The notes under the pieces: generated by a model | What the model saw: the letters and a program-made list of their open reading frames with translations, nothing else | What the model was told of the DNA's origin: nothing | Database searches by the model: none | NCBI GenBank assembly: GCA_016840165.1 | Contig: JAEOSU010000038.1 | Span: forward strand, 1-64,000 | DNA length: 64,000 bases | Reading direction: 5' to 3' | From: Promethearchaeota archaeon | Lineage (GTDB): Archaea; Asgardarchaeota; Lokiarchaeia; Sigyniarchaeales; SOKP01 | Part shown: piece after piece, positions 39,880 through 49,240 of the stretch | Position numbering within the stretch: the stretch's first letter is position 1 | How the letters are laid out: each line of letters begins with the position of its first letter | Program-made: the position numbers and the translations under genes

Positions 39880-40863
39880 TTAAAGTCTTATGAGATGTAT
39901 GAAGAGATTAGAAAATCGATCAAATATAATTCTTTCTCGATATTTGGACGATAAAGCAATATCATAATTGAAAGCTTTAAGTTCTTTTTCATAATTGTTA
40001 TCCCATTCGTGAAGTGCCAAGATAACATTAAGTACTTGCTTTTGTAAATTCACAGGAACGGAGAATTCATGAAAATGTAAGAAAGGGCTAACTTTATTTA
40101 TTTTATTTGCATTTCGAGGGAGCCATCTAAATTCACTAATTTTTGAATGAGCATTTTTTCCAGGTTTATTGAACCGAGAGCATAACCGATTAGTAGAAAG
40201 AGTTATTCCAAGAAGTTCAGGAGAATGATATCTTTTCTTTCTAAGTGAAAAGTGAAAATCAAACAAGATATAAATATTTTCTTTAATCTTTATTACATAT
40301 TTATCATTTACACCAATCCAGATGATGGGTAGTACTAAGCTAAAGATAAGGTAACCAATCATTAGATTTCGAACAACAATACTATAAATACTATTATCAA
40401 AAACGAAAACCTCTAAATCAGTATAAATCATAAAAACAACAGATAGACTATTTAATAATACAAATAAGAGCCCACTGGTATACTTCTTTTGAAATTCATA
40501 CCCCATATAATTTAATTCTTCTTTAATGTAATTTATCAGGGATGGTGTAAATTTTACTCGAAGATGGTTTATTAAATAGAAAATTAAAAAGATCGAAGCG
40601 CTAAATAAAACCCATCCAATTGTTAAATTTAAATTAATAGAATATGGGCGATAATTTGCAATTTGAAGATAGTTGAGAAATACTATTCTTGGTTGTAAAT
40701 CTAGGATTACGTACCCAATTAAAATTAATAAAATTAAGCTAATTAAGCCACTTGCCTTTATTGATTTGATCAAGAACTCTCTTTTGAGTAATCTAATTGA
40801 TTTTGAAATATTCTTCTCATCTTCAAAATTTAAATCTGAATTTTTCTTGAAAAAACGTTTCAT
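39880..40863 (-). CDS. Membrane protein paired with a winged-helix-like gene
   Basis: 327 residues from ATG 40863, which overlaps the upstream stop as ATGA; the frame is open to 40917 but that part is inside the upstream gene. Four membrane helices in two pairs (about 40-62, 80-100, 128-150, 160-185) and a cytoplasmic C-terminal half (FDFHFSLRKKRYHSPELLG, 'VPVNLQKQVLNVILALHEWD'). Family not recognised. Its strict translational coupling to 40860-41324 suggests a membrane sensor or transport module with a DNA-binding or adaptor partner. Confidence 0.7.
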   Translation of the reverse strand: MKRFFKKNSDLNFEDEKNISKSIRLLKREFLIKSIKASGLISLILLILIGYVILDLQPRIVFLNYLQIANYRPYSINLNLTIGWVLFSASIFLIFYLINHLRVKFTPSLINYIKEELNYMGYEFQKKYTSGLLFVLLNSLSVVFMIYTDLEVFVFDNSIYSIVVRNLMIGYLIFSLVLPIIWIGVNDKYVIKIKENIYILFDFHFSLRKKRYHSPELLGITLSTNRLCSRFNKPGKNAHSKISEFRWLPRNANKINKVSPFLHFHEFSVPVNLQKQVLNVILALHEWDNNYEKELKAFNYDIALSSKYRERIIFDRFSNLFIHLIRL

Positions 40864-41324
40864 TCCTCCAACCTCCATCCTTTTGTTTTTTTTAAACCTT
40901 CTAGCGGAGTTTCCCAATAACTCTGGACGATTTCTCTAAATAGAGTCAAATCTGGGTTATCATCCTCATTTAATTTTATAATATGAAATTTTGAAGTTTT
41001 CTTCTCGATGGTGATATAATTTTCATTTTCTAAGTATTCAAAGGCATGCCATAATTTGTCTAATCTATCGATATTTAAACTGTTCTTTATATCGGTTTTA
41101 TTTACTACGGCATCCGGTGTAGTTAATTTCGCGATACTCATCATTACTTGACCTCCTCTTAAAGAGGCAATATTCGTTAATTTGTCAAAAATTATACAAA
41201 CTTTTTCCATGAACGAATTAAGTTCATTATAAAAGTCTAATTTGGTGGTACCATTTAGCTCCAGTTTTTTTTTGAAATCATCTAATTCGTATTTTTTTAC
41301 AAAATCTTGAAATAAATTAATCAT
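40860..41324 (-). CDS. Winged-helix-like protein
   Basis: 154 residues. A helical N-terminal half (KLDFYNELNSFMEKVCIIFD) precedes a likely winged helix at about 62-118: VMMSIAKLTTPDAVVNKTDI, SLNIDRLDKLWHAFEYLENE, then wing strands YITIEKKTSKFHIIKL. Probably DNA-binding, but the assignment rests on pattern only. First gene of the two-gene unit with 39880-40863. Confidence 0.6.
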   Translation of the reverse strand: MINLFQDFVKKYELDDFKKKLELNGTTKLDFYNELNSFMEKVCIIFDKLTNIASLRGGQVMMSIAKLTTPDAVVNKTDIKNSLNIDRLDKLWHAFEYLENENYITIEKKTSKFHIIKLNEDDNPDLTLFREIVQSYWETPLEGLKKTKGWRLEE

Positions 41325-41439
41325 TATGATTAACTAATAGTTAAGCTTTTATAAAAAAAATACTACTATTTGAAATATTTTATTCTCACTTTAATAGTAG
41401 TCTGTCTAATTGTGTGTTAAGCTTCACAGTTTATGCGTC

Positions 41440-41466
41440 TTCTTATACGGATAATCCGTATAAGAA
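41440..41466. promoter_or_regulatory. 27-bp perfect palindrome (13-bp arms, 1-bp centre)
   Basis: TTCTTATACGGAT-A-ATCCGTATAAGAA. Both arms match perfectly over 13 bp, far beyond chance for this length, and the core is less AT-rich than its surroundings. It lies in the gap between divergent genes (41324 and 41609), upstream of the small HTH-like gene. It may be an operator, a recombination or partition-like site, or a transcribed hairpin. Confidence 0.6.
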
Positions 41467-41608
41467 TACAGTTTTTTCTTAATTCAATACGAATCATGCT
41501 CATTATCACTTATATAAGGGATCATCTAACTACTAAACAATATTGTAGAAAATTTGGATGTCTCTCTAAAAGTAAAAAATGGTGCGATAAACTATTACAG
41601 AAAAAGTT

Positions 41609-41806
41609 TTGTTTAAGACGTTTGAGCAAATCTGTTTAGATAAACTAAAAGAAATAGGAATATCTACTGCCTCAGAATGGTGTAAGGCCATGGGCTACAT
41701 GCATCGCGGGTCACTTGCAAAAATTATCAGAAGGATCAAGCAAAACTCTCCGGAAAAACTCAAGATATATAATGGCAAAAAGCCAAGACGATATGAAGCA
41801 GTATAA
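41609..41806 (+). CDS. Small HTH-like protein
   Basis: 65 residues from TTG 41609; the frame is open to 41591, with ATT 41594 another possible start. 'LKEIGISTASEWCKAMGYMH' and GSLAKIIRRIKQNSPEKL look like a helix-turn-helix, with a basic tail NGKKPRRYEAV. An overlapping frame upstream (41433-41639) also has a similar 'YCRKFGCLSKSKKWCDKLL' phrase, so the locus may hold a frameshifted or duplicated copy. The convergent RNA methylase ends 5 bp after its stop. Confidence 0.45.
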   Translation: MFKTFEQICLDKLKEIGISTASEWCKAMGYMHRGSLAKIIRRIKQNSPEKLKIYNGKKPRRYEAV

Positions 41807-41810
41807 ATCT

Positions 41811-42653
41811 CTATATATTTAATTTTTCATCATATAAATCGCGATCAATAATCAATGAGTTAATCTTTGAAAAAAGACCTAAGATTAAACTCATCTCTTT
41901 TTTTGTCATCAAAGCTCGTTCTAATACATTCCTAAATGCGAAATAAACGCTTTTTTGTTTGTAATTACGTATTTTAAGGGTTCTAATAACATTGTCAATA
42001 ATTTTGAGTAATAATTTTCGCTCTTCTCTTTCTGCTAATAATACTGGATGCTTGCCTCTTCCAATGTTTAAATTATGAGTCGTTTTAAATACCTCATATA
42101 ACACTATAGCACAAGCATGGGATATATTTAATGTGGGATACAAATTGTAAGTGGGAATCCGTAAGATGATGTCTGAAAAGCTTATCTCTTCATTTGTTAG
42201 TCCACGAGATTCTTTACCGAATAATATTGCGATTTTTAGATTTTTTTTGGAGATTGGTAGTTCTAAATGTTCTGGAAATATAGCACTTCGCTTAATATTG
42301 GTATATCTTTTGCCTTTAGCCGTTGTCGCAATAATTAAATCAAATTGGTTCATTAGTTTTTCAAGTTCTTTAAGATGGTGCTGTTCATTTTCAAGCTGAA
42401 TAACCTTAGCATTAATAAGTATCTGTTTTCCATGCATTGCAAATCCTTGAGTTTCATAGCTAAAAATTTTCTCTATCTTCTCAATAGGGTTAAATATTAT
42501 CAGATTTTGAAAATTAAAGTTCACCATTACACGAGCAATGGAACCAATATTTCCAGAATGTTCTGGTTGAACTAAAATAATACTAAATTGGAGATTTTCA
42601 TATTCTTTTGCTAGTGTTGTTTCCTTAAAAGCATCTAAGTCTATATCTTTCAT
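41811..42653 (-). CDS. TrmJ/SpoU-family RNA 2'-O-methyltransferase
   Basis: 280 residues. SPOUT-fold motifs: FSIILVQPEHSGNIGSIARV (motif 1, about 24-43), AILFGKESRGLTNEEI (motif 2) and 'LYPTLNISHACAIVLYEVFK' (motif 3, deep knot). These match TrmJ-type tRNA (Cm/Um32) methyltransferases. The C-terminal ~90 residues form a helical extension. Uses SAM; acts in the cytoplasm on tRNA, with the exact site inferred from family. Confidence 0.9.
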   Translation of the reverse strand: MKDIDLDAFKETTLAKEYENLQFSIILVQPEHSGNIGSIARVMVNFNFQNLIIFNPIEKIEKIFSYETQGFAMHGKQILINAKVIQLENEQHHLKELEKLMNQFDLIIATTAKGKRYTNIKRSAIFPEHLELPISKKNLKIAILFGKESRGLTNEEISFSDIILRIPTYNLYPTLNISHACAIVLYEVFKTTHNLNIGRGKHPVLLAEREERKLLLKIIDNVIRTLKIRNYKQKSVYFAFRNVLERALMTKKEMSLILGLFSKINSLIIDRDLYDEKLNI

Positions 42654-42768
42654 TTTTTACACCAAAAGAGCTATTATTTTAGTAATTCACTCTATAAATA
42701 GCAAATTTTATGGATGATAAAAATGTTTTTAATAGAACTTAGTAAAGAAAAAATAAAATAAAAATTAT

Positions 42769-44175
42769 TTAGTTAGAATTAATCTTGTTCCTTTTTTCAT
42801 TGTGTAATGTTTCGATATCGATTTTGATTTGTTCATATTTTTCTTTATTAATTGGAAATTTAAGTATCGCTATAATTCCTATACCAAGAGCAATCGCAGG
42901 AAATACGAATATAAGTATCTTTAAACCTATTTCAACGCCTAATATGCCCGTAGGATCCAAAGAAAACACTTTCCATCCAGTAGTTCTAAATACTAAATTA
43001 ATCGTAAGAATTACTAAAATGGTAGATAGTTTCGTGATTAAAGCATTTATACCGTAAAATCCACCTTCTCGTCTTGTTTTAGTTAATAACTCATCTTGAT
43101 CAATAATGGCTCCTAATACAATATCGCCAAACAACAACGCTCCCGAGAGTCCAATACCTACTAGGAAAAAGATTAAAAATGCTATTTCCATACTGTTTAT
43201 GAGTGTTAAAGGGAAAAGTGTAATAATAAAAACAGCAAAAGACAACATATAGCCTTTTTTCATACCAACTTTTAACGCGATAAATCGCCAGAGGATCATA
43301 AAAATGGCTGCAGAAATGAAGGTAAATCCCAATAATAAACCCAATAACATTGATTCTTCTTCAGGTATATGTAATACAAAACTCCCATATAACGGAACAA
43401 TCATCGGAAGCATACCAATTACATACCAGTATGCTAAATTAGCCACAATAAAATACCGAAAGGATCTGTTTTTAATTGATATTTTTAAAGAATTTAAGAA
43501 AGATGGAGCTGTTTCGTAATCTTTTGAAAATTCCTTTTTTTCTTTAATTCCAAAAAAAATTAGCAAAATGACGCCAATGAACATTACAATCATCATTATG
43601 ATAGCCGCAAAGCTATAGTTCGAAAAATTATTTGGATCATCTAGTTTTCCTATAAGAAAAGGAGGAATAACAGATGCAACAATCAATCCAAGAACGGTAA
43701 ATATTTGTTTAATCGCATTTGCTTTTGAACGCTCATTTAGATCTTTAAACATCTCCGGAAATAACGATGCATAATTTAAGTCATAGGTTGTATAAGAAAT
43801 ATCGAATAAAATAACCATGATAATAAGATAAATAAACGAGAGTGGTAAAGAACTTGCTGGTGGAGTAAATAGAAACACAATGATTAGACATAAAGGAATT
43901 AATGCTAATATGATATATGGTTTTCTTCTCCCAAATCTACTTTTTGTCCGATCTGATAACGCTCCCATCATTGGATCATTGAAAGAATTCCATAGTGACC
44001 AAATTATAAACGCTATAGTAATAAAATCAACATCTATACCAACCACAGCAAAGTAAAAAGTAAAGACATACATATTAAACATCTGGATAACAATAGTATC
44101 TGAAAATTGTCCAATACCATATCCTACTGCCTTTTTTGTTGAATACGAATCTCTTTTCTTATCCATCATTTTCAT
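42769..44175 (-). CDS. MFS transporter, GPH type (second copy)
   Basis: 468 residues, twelve membrane helices. The same family motifs as the transporter at 27189: 'FNDPMMGALSDRTKSRFGRR' in loop 2-3 and 'TRREGGFYGINALITKLSTI' in the second half. The two share the family signatures but differ clearly in sequence. Cation-coupled uptake of sugars or related compounds is expected; substrate unknown. Confidence 0.9.
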   Translation of the reverse strand: MKMMDKKRDSYSTKKAVGYGIGQFSDTIVIQMFNMYVFTFYFAVVGIDVDFITIAFIIWSLWNSFNDPMMGALSDRTKSRFGRRKPYIILALIPLCLIIVFLFTPPASSLPLSFIYLIIMVILFDISYTTYDLNYASLFPEMFKDLNERSKANAIKQIFTVLGLIVASVIPPFLIGKLDDPNNFSNYSFAAIIMMIVMFIGVILLIFFGIKEKKEFSKDYETAPSFLNSLKISIKNRSFRYFIVANLAYWYVIGMLPMIVPLYGSFVLHIPEEESMLLGLLLGFTFISAAIFMILWRFIALKVGMKKGYMLSFAVFIITLFPLTLINSMEIAFLIFFLVGIGLSGALLFGDIVLGAIIDQDELLTKTRREGGFYGINALITKLSTILVILTINLVFRTTGWKVFSLDPTGILGVEIGLKILIFVFPAIALGIGIIAILKFPINKEKYEQIKIDIETLHNEKRNKINSN

Positions 44176-44304
44176 TCAGTTTATCTAAAGATTAAATTTA
44201 ATATTAAGTTGAATAAAGGTTTATTTATAGCTTTAGCAAATATATATTCAAATTAAATCAATAATTTAGATTTATACACAAAACTGTTAAATTTTGATGA
44301 GTTT

Positions 44305-45984
44305 ATGTCAGATGAAATGTTAGAAGAAATCACTGAAGCTGCTGCAGAAGGAAATTATAAAGAAATTGGACGTTTAGTTAGAAAGGCTCGGAGAAAAGGC
44401 TTTAAAGTAGAGGAAATAATTGAAGCATTGTCAAGTGGGTTAACGGATACGAGTAAAAAATATAAATCCAAAGGAATGTATCTTGATGATATAATTAAAT
44501 CTGCGGGAGCTTTTGAAGTAGGATTTCAAGCGCTAGGTCTTCCAGATCCGACTAAAGAACCTGAAGAGAAAATCATTCTTGGTGTAATGGGAGGGCCATG
44601 GACAATTGGAACTAACATCGTATCGGCAAATCTTAAAGCTCATGGGTTTGAAGTTATTAATGCAGGGTCAGATGTCACGCCAGAAGATATTGCTAAGAAA
44701 ACTCTAGAAACGGATGCTCGAATAGTTGCTTTTGCTATATATTTAATGCAAACTAAAGGAGATGTTTCAAAATTAGAAGAAGAATTATGGAAACTAGGGA
44801 TACGTCATAAAGTGAAAACGATACTCAGTGGTCCAGCAGCATCTTCAATTATGGCTCAAAAGTCAAATGTGGATGCATATGTAAAAGATGTAAACGAGCT
44901 AATCCTTAAGGTGAAAGAATTTTCTGAAGAACTTAAATCAGAAATGAGTTCATATGAGAGAGTAATGACTTCCGTTGCTCATAAAGAACCAGATAGGGTA
45001 CCATTTATGCCTTTTGCTCAAACTTTTTCAGCTAAAGTAGCTGGAATTCCTTTCTCTCAGTATGTAAGTAAAGCGGAAAAATTCGTAGAGGGTCAAATAA
45101 AAGCTTATAAAATGTTTGGTTGGGATGCATTATGTTTCTCATCGGACGTAGGAATGTATGCGGAAGCCTGTGGGGCAAAAATTGAGTTTCCATATGATGA
45201 TGTTCCACGAATTGCAAAACCCGTTTTAAGTCATGCTAACCTCTATGAGGATTTTAAAAAGTTAGATCTTCCAAATCCAAAGAAGGCTGGTCGGCTCACA
45301 GAATCAATTAATGCTATTGAAATGGCGAAGAAAGAACTAGGAGATCTTGTTCCCTTGATAGGATGGACTGAGGGACCCTTTCAAGGGGTTACCTTGCTTT
45401 CAGGAGCTGATCCAATGCAATTATTCTATGTACTAGATCACCCTGATGAATTTAGGGAAATGTTAGATTGGTATGCAGATTTTGAAATTGAAGTAGCTCG
45501 GGCAATGTATGAAGCAGGAGCTGATATTATCGGAGTAGGTGAGACTGCAGCCTATTTTATGTCTCCTAAATTTTTTGAAGAATTTTGTTTAAAACCAGAA
45601 AAAAAAGCATGCCAAGCAATAAAGAAAATGGGCATGATACCACTAATTCATTGCTGTGGATATGTACCGCAGTGTATTCATTTTGCTGTTGAAACTAATC
45701 CAGGAGGAGCTATTCAATTTGATTATCAAGTAGATTTAGCATGGGCTAAAAATGTACTTGCTAACAAAGTAACTATTATGGGGAATCTCAATTATAATAA
45801 GTTAACGAATTCAGATACCCAAGGGGTATATGAGGATTGCAGAGAACATATTAAAATTGCTGCAAAAGGAGGAGGATTTTGGTTGGCATTTGGATGCGAA
45901 ATTCCTCGTGAATTACCAATTGAGAATATGAGAACAATAATGAGAGCTGTAAAAACAATAGGAAAATACCCAATAAAATCTTAA
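44305..45984 (+). CDS. Corrinoid-domain / UroD-type (MtaA-like) methyltransferase fusion lacking the cobalt-ligating His
   Basis: 559 residues. N-terminal methionine-synthase-type helical cap (about 1-80) and Rossmann B12-binding domain (88-205), then a uroporphyrinogen-decarboxylase-like methyltransferase domain (about 215-559). In the B12 domain the DxHxxG motif is replaced by G97-P98-W99-T-I-G102, so the lower-ligand His is Trp. The following GTNIVSANLKAHGFEV is normal. The UroD part keeps the zinc ligands of MtaA/MtbA: His449, Cys451 (IHCCG) and Cys531 (FGCEIP). So methyl transfer to a thiol is plausible, with either His-off corrinoid binding or a non-corrinoid carrier. No methylamine or methanol-specific MtaB/MttB gene is nearby. 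Confidence 0.9.
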   Translation: MSDEMLEEITEAAAEGNYKEIGRLVRKARRKGFKVEEIIEALSSGLTDTSKKYKSKGMYLDDIIKSAGAFEVGFQALGLPDPTKEPEEKIILGVMGGPWTIGTNIVSANLKAHGFEVINAGSDVTPEDIAKKTLETDARIVAFAIYLMQTKGDVSKLEEELWKLGIRHKVKTILSGPAASSIMAQKSNVDAYVKDVNELILKVKEFSEELKSEMSSYERVMTSVAHKEPDRVPFMPFAQTFSAKVAGIPFSQYVSKAEKFVEGQIKAYKMFGWDALCFSSDVGMYAEACGAKIEFPYDDVPRIAKPVLSHANLYEDFKKLDLPNPKKAGRLTESINAIEMAKKELGDLVPLIGWTEGPFQGVTLLSGADPMQLFYVLDHPDEFREMLDWYADFEIEVARAMYEAGADIIGVGETAAYFMSPKFFEEFCLKPEKKACQAIKKMGMIPLIHCCGYVPQCIHFAVETNPGGAIQFDYQVDLAWAKNVLANKVTIMGNLNYNKLTNSDTQGVYEDCREHIKIAAKGGGFWLAFGCEIPRELPIENMRTIMRAVKTIGKYPIKS

Positions 45985-46102
45985 AAAAGAATATATAACA
46001 TATAAATATCTTTTATATTTTTTAATTACTATAATATCGAATTATTCAATGTTGTCAATGTATAGCCTAAACAACCCTCAATAAATCGATTCACCATAAA
46101 TT

Positions 46103-46696
46103 ATGTTAGATTTTAACAATATTTTGAATTATCTTGAATTTATTAATATAAGTACTGATGATCAATCTATTTTTGAATGGAAACCTCCAAATTCATATAA
46201 GAGTTACATGCTTGATTTAAATATAGTTAAACAAAATAGAATGAGCAATATTTTCTTTCACCTTAATAAAGGCAATTTAAAAATTGTCCATATTAGAAAA
46301 GACAAATTAATCTATTCGGCTGGAGCATCTAATGAAATTCAATTTCAGCTCTTAGAGGCTCTAATTGATCATATTTCAATAAAATTTTATGAAATATGGG
46401 ATGTTGATTATGTTTTAAGCTATGAGAATTTTACACCTACAGTTTTTAATCCATTTAAAAAAGAAGTCCAAGAAATCATTGAGAAATTTCACACATTAGA
46501 TTTAATTAAAATTATTAATGTTGAGTGTATGGTATGCGAAAAGATACTACCCCTCATCGTAAAAGTAAGTTTGATAAAAAATGCTGAGTCATACCCAGTA
46601 CCGATTGTTTTTGATCATTTAGGACATTCAATCCTTTGCTACATTGATAAAAATTTTCATGTGCGAGGCATAGAACTCGTGAATAAAACAGGTTAA
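46103..46696 (+). CDS. Unknown protein, possibly with longin/roadblock-like domain
   Basis: 197 residues, soluble. Residues ~50-100 (LNKGNLKIVHIRKDKLIYSA, LLEALIDHISIKFYEIWDV) resemble the strand-helix end of longin-type domains, as also seen at the N-terminus of the GTPase at 51591. The second half contains 'NVECMVCEKILPLIVKVSLI' and PVPIVFDHLGHSILCYID. Weak evidence; family not established. Confidence 0.5.
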   Translation: MLDFNNILNYLEFINISTDDQSIFEWKPPNSYKSYMLDLNIVKQNRMSNIFFHLNKGNLKIVHIRKDKLIYSAGASNEIQFQLLEALIDHISIKFYEIWDVDYVLSYENFTPTVFNPFKKEVQEIIEKFHTLDLIKIINVECMVCEKILPLIVKVSLIKNAESYPVPIVFDHLGHSILCYIDKNFHVRGIELVNKTG

Positions 46697-46783
46697 TTTG
46701 TTTTACTGGGATTTAGGATTCTCTTATTTTAATCATCATTTAATAAGCAAATTATTAATACTTCATTTTTATTAATAAATAAT

Positions 46784-47851
46784 ATGGCTAATAACAATCA
46801 TTCCGACGAGGATGTCTTCTTTGAAGATATCGTCAAAAAGACTAAAACGGGGATTACGTTTCCTAAGGAACTCCGAGATATTATGTTTAGTGAAGATGCT
46901 GAGATTTATTTTAAATTAAAAGTTCCCAAAGATAAAAGTAAGATTATTTTAGAAGTAATTTCAGAAGCAGATGCAGAAAGTCACAAAAAAGTGGTTATTC
47001 TTAAATCAAAACCTGAGTTGAAATCTAAAGGAAAAAAGAATGGAGAAATTGTTAGTGGTGGGACTAGTTTAGCGCCTAATTGGGGTGATTATTTTGTATA
47101 TGATTTTAAAAGTAGAGAAAAAGTTAAACCTATCTTAGAATCCGCGTTTTATAAATTTGCAGAAACTCCAATGAATTTAGAAGACGCCATGGGAAGAGTA
47201 AAATATGTCTTGGTTTCCTTTTTAACGTCAAAAGTTAAAACAGAAAATGCTAAACTCTATTATTCTGTTATAAGGTTTTTAAATGATATTATTGAAAAAT
47301 TTAATCAACCTAATTTATTAGATTGGATTTTTGAAAAAATCATCCCTAATATTGAAAGTAAATTCCTATATGAGCTTGCTCTTTTAGATCTGGTCGAAAT
47401 CTCATTAAAAGTAAAACGATGGGAAAAAGCAGAATTATACATCTTTTATGTCCTAAAAAATATAGATGAATATCCTCCCTCAGAAATGTATAATGTGATG
47501 AATAGCTTTAAACAATTAGTTAAGAAAGTGAAAGGTGTTGAACGTAGCGATAAAATTGATATATTACTTAAAGAGAAGTTGATGGAATATGCCGAAAATG
47601 TAATTAAGGAAGATGTTGATTATAAAATCCAGATAATTGAATTTTTAGAAGATTTAGATTATATCGAACTCGCTTATAAACTTGCAAAAGAATTAGAGAA
47701 AACTCTCCCCCCTAAGAGTGTTCGTATTGATGAAGTGAGAAAAATTGTTAAAAGATTATATATTGCTCCTATTGCTGAAAATAAACCACAATCGAGTATA
47801 GATTATGATGAAATTGATGAAGATGATAATACCGAAAAAGATCAGACTTGA
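46784..47851 (+). CDS. Helical-repeat protein with AbrB-like start
   Basis: 355 residues. N-terminal 'KKTKTGITFPKELRDIMFSE' with following strands (about 18-75) resembles a SpoVT/AbrB-type beta unit. Residues ~110-320 are alpha-helical hairpins (LLDLVEISLKVKRWEKAELY, KIQIIEFLEDLDYIELAYKL) like TPR/HEAT scaffolds. Acidic Asp/Glu-rich C-terminus. No enzyme motif. Probably a scaffold or regulator. Confidence 0.6.
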   Translation: MANNNHSDEDVFFEDIVKKTKTGITFPKELRDIMFSEDAEIYFKLKVPKDKSKIILEVISEADAESHKKVVILKSKPELKSKGKKNGEIVSGGTSLAPNWGDYFVYDFKSREKVKPILESAFYKFAETPMNLEDAMGRVKYVLVSFLTSKVKTENAKLYYSVIRFLNDIIEKFNQPNLLDWIFEKIIPNIESKFLYELALLDLVEISLKVKRWEKAELYIFYVLKNIDEYPPSEMYNVMNSFKQLVKKVKGVERSDKIDILLKEKLMEYAENVIKEDVDYKIQIIEFLEDLDYIELAYKLAKELEKTLPPKSVRIDEVRKIVKRLYIAPIAENKPQSSIDYDEIDEDDNTEKDQT

Positions 47852-47916
47852 AATGTTATATTTAACCACGTTTATTACTAATACAATTATTAAAGTATTG
47901 GAAGAGGTAATTAAAG

Positions 47917-48534
47917 GTGATTGATCCATTTGTCATTAAGATATTTTTTCTCATTGTTATCCTTTCCTTTCTTGTTGGAATGTTTGTCCCAATGATAATA
48001 ATAAAGAAGAAAGGATATGATCCTCATGGAACACATGAAAGTGCTTCATTTCTAACCAAATTGACTCCTTATACAATTTTCACATGGCTTACATACATTA
48101 TTCTATATATTATAATGGATGAAGAAATCTTACTCTTTTTAGGATTAGATGTTTTAATTTCAGATTTTTTTGTTATCATGGGAATGATTATTGTTAGTTT
48201 AGGTTTATTATTAGATTTATGGGGGACTCTCTCACTTGGAACTAATTTTAGGATTGAACTTCCAAAAGAAAATATTTCATTAAATACTACAGGAGTTTAT
48301 AGGTTAATGAGAAATCCTATAGTAGTAGGAGTATATTTTCTTCTGCTTGGAAGTTTTCTGATTATCCCAACCGTATTATCATTAATCTTCCTAATAATAA
48401 ATATATTAACTTTTGATTCTAAAGTAAGAGATGAAGAAAGATATCTTGCTAAAAAGTTTGGTAATGAATATAGGGATTATAGGGAAAAGGTAGGCAGATA
48501 TTTTCCATTTAATATTTTAAAGATAAGAGAATGA
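47917..48534 (+). CDS. ICMT/PEMT-like membrane methyltransferase
   Basis: 205 residues, GTG start with GAGGT upstream. Five hydrophobic helices and the C-terminal signature of isoprenylcysteine/phospholipid methyltransferases: LGTNFRIELPKEN, GVYRLMRNPIVVGVYFLLLG, RDEERYLAKKFGNEYRDYRE. It uses SAM to methylate a lipid or protein carboxyl or amine at the membrane. Substrate unknown. A soluble SAM methyltransferase follows 43 nt later and may be in the same operon. Confidence 0.88.
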   Translation: MIDPFVIKIFFLIVILSFLVGMFVPMIIIKKKGYDPHGTHESASFLTKLTPYTIFTWLTYIILYIIMDEEILLFLGLDVLISDFFVIMGMIIVSLGLLLDLWGTLSLGTNFRIELPKENISLNTTGVYRLMRNPIVVGVYFLLLGSFLIIPTVLSLIFLIINILTFDSKVRDEERYLAKKFGNEYRDYREKVGRYFPFNILKIRE

Positions 48535-48577
48535 ATATCTTTTCTGTAAATTAATAAATTTTAAAAATGAATTTAAA

Positions 48578-49213
48578 ATGGGTTTAAAAAAAAAGTTAGT
48601 GGCTCAAGTTAGAAATCCAAGCGGGAAATTAGGGCGCTTTATCGCTAGAGGAATGAATAAGGGGCATGCTAAATTAGCTAAATGGGGTATATCTAAGATT
48701 TTGATCAAGCCAGATTATTTTATTCTGGATATTGGGTGTGGAGGAGGAGGAAATCTCCATAGGTTTGGAGAGATGATAAAAGATGGAAAGGTTTATGGAA
48801 TTGATTCCTCAGAGACTTCAGTAAACATAAGCAAGAAAATAAATAAAAATCAAATTGATAATGGAATTATAGAGATACAAAAAGCCTCAGTATCTTCATT
48901 ACCTTTTAATAATAATTTCTTTAATTTAGTCACTGGTTTTGAATCATACTATTTTTGGCCAGATTTAATTAAAGACTTGAATGAAATATATAGAGTTCTT
49001 AAACCAAAAGGAAAATTAATCCTTGTTAATGAAGGATATCTTTGCGATAACACGAAGAAAAGGAAAAAAGCTGAAAAATGGTCAATATTGGGAAATTTTC
49101 ATATACATTCACCCAAAGAATATGAAGACTTCTTAACTAAAGCTGGATTTATTAATATTCAAATTTTTGAAGAAAGAAAAAAAGGATGGATTGCTGTTAT
49201 TGGCGTTAAATAA
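48578..49213 (+). CDS. Class I SAM-dependent methyltransferase
   Basis: 211 residues. Motif I ILDIGCGGGGNLHRF (about 50-64), Asp in motif II KVYGIDSSETSV, 'ASVSSLPFNNNFFNLVTGFE' and VLKPKGKLILVNEG: Methyltransf_11-type. The gene follows the ICMT-like gene. Acceptor unknown. Confidence 0.9.
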   Translation: MGLKKKLVAQVRNPSGKLGRFIARGMNKGHAKLAKWGISKILIKPDYFILDIGCGGGGNLHRFGEMIKDGKVYGIDSSETSVNISKKINKNQIDNGIIEIQKASVSSLPFNNNFFNLVTGFESYYFWPDLIKDLNEIYRVLKPKGKLILVNEGYLCDNTKKRKKAEKWSILGNFHIHSPKEYEDFLTKAGFINIQIFEERKKGWIAVIGVK

Positions 49214-49240
49214 ATAGTAATTCTAAAAGAATAGAAAGAA

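Noticed and set aside
41433..41639. 68-residue frame MRLLIRIIRIRIQ upstream of the HTH-like gene
   Set aside because: It runs through the palindrome, has an odd low-complexity start and overlaps the better candidate; kept only as a hint of a frameshifted copy.
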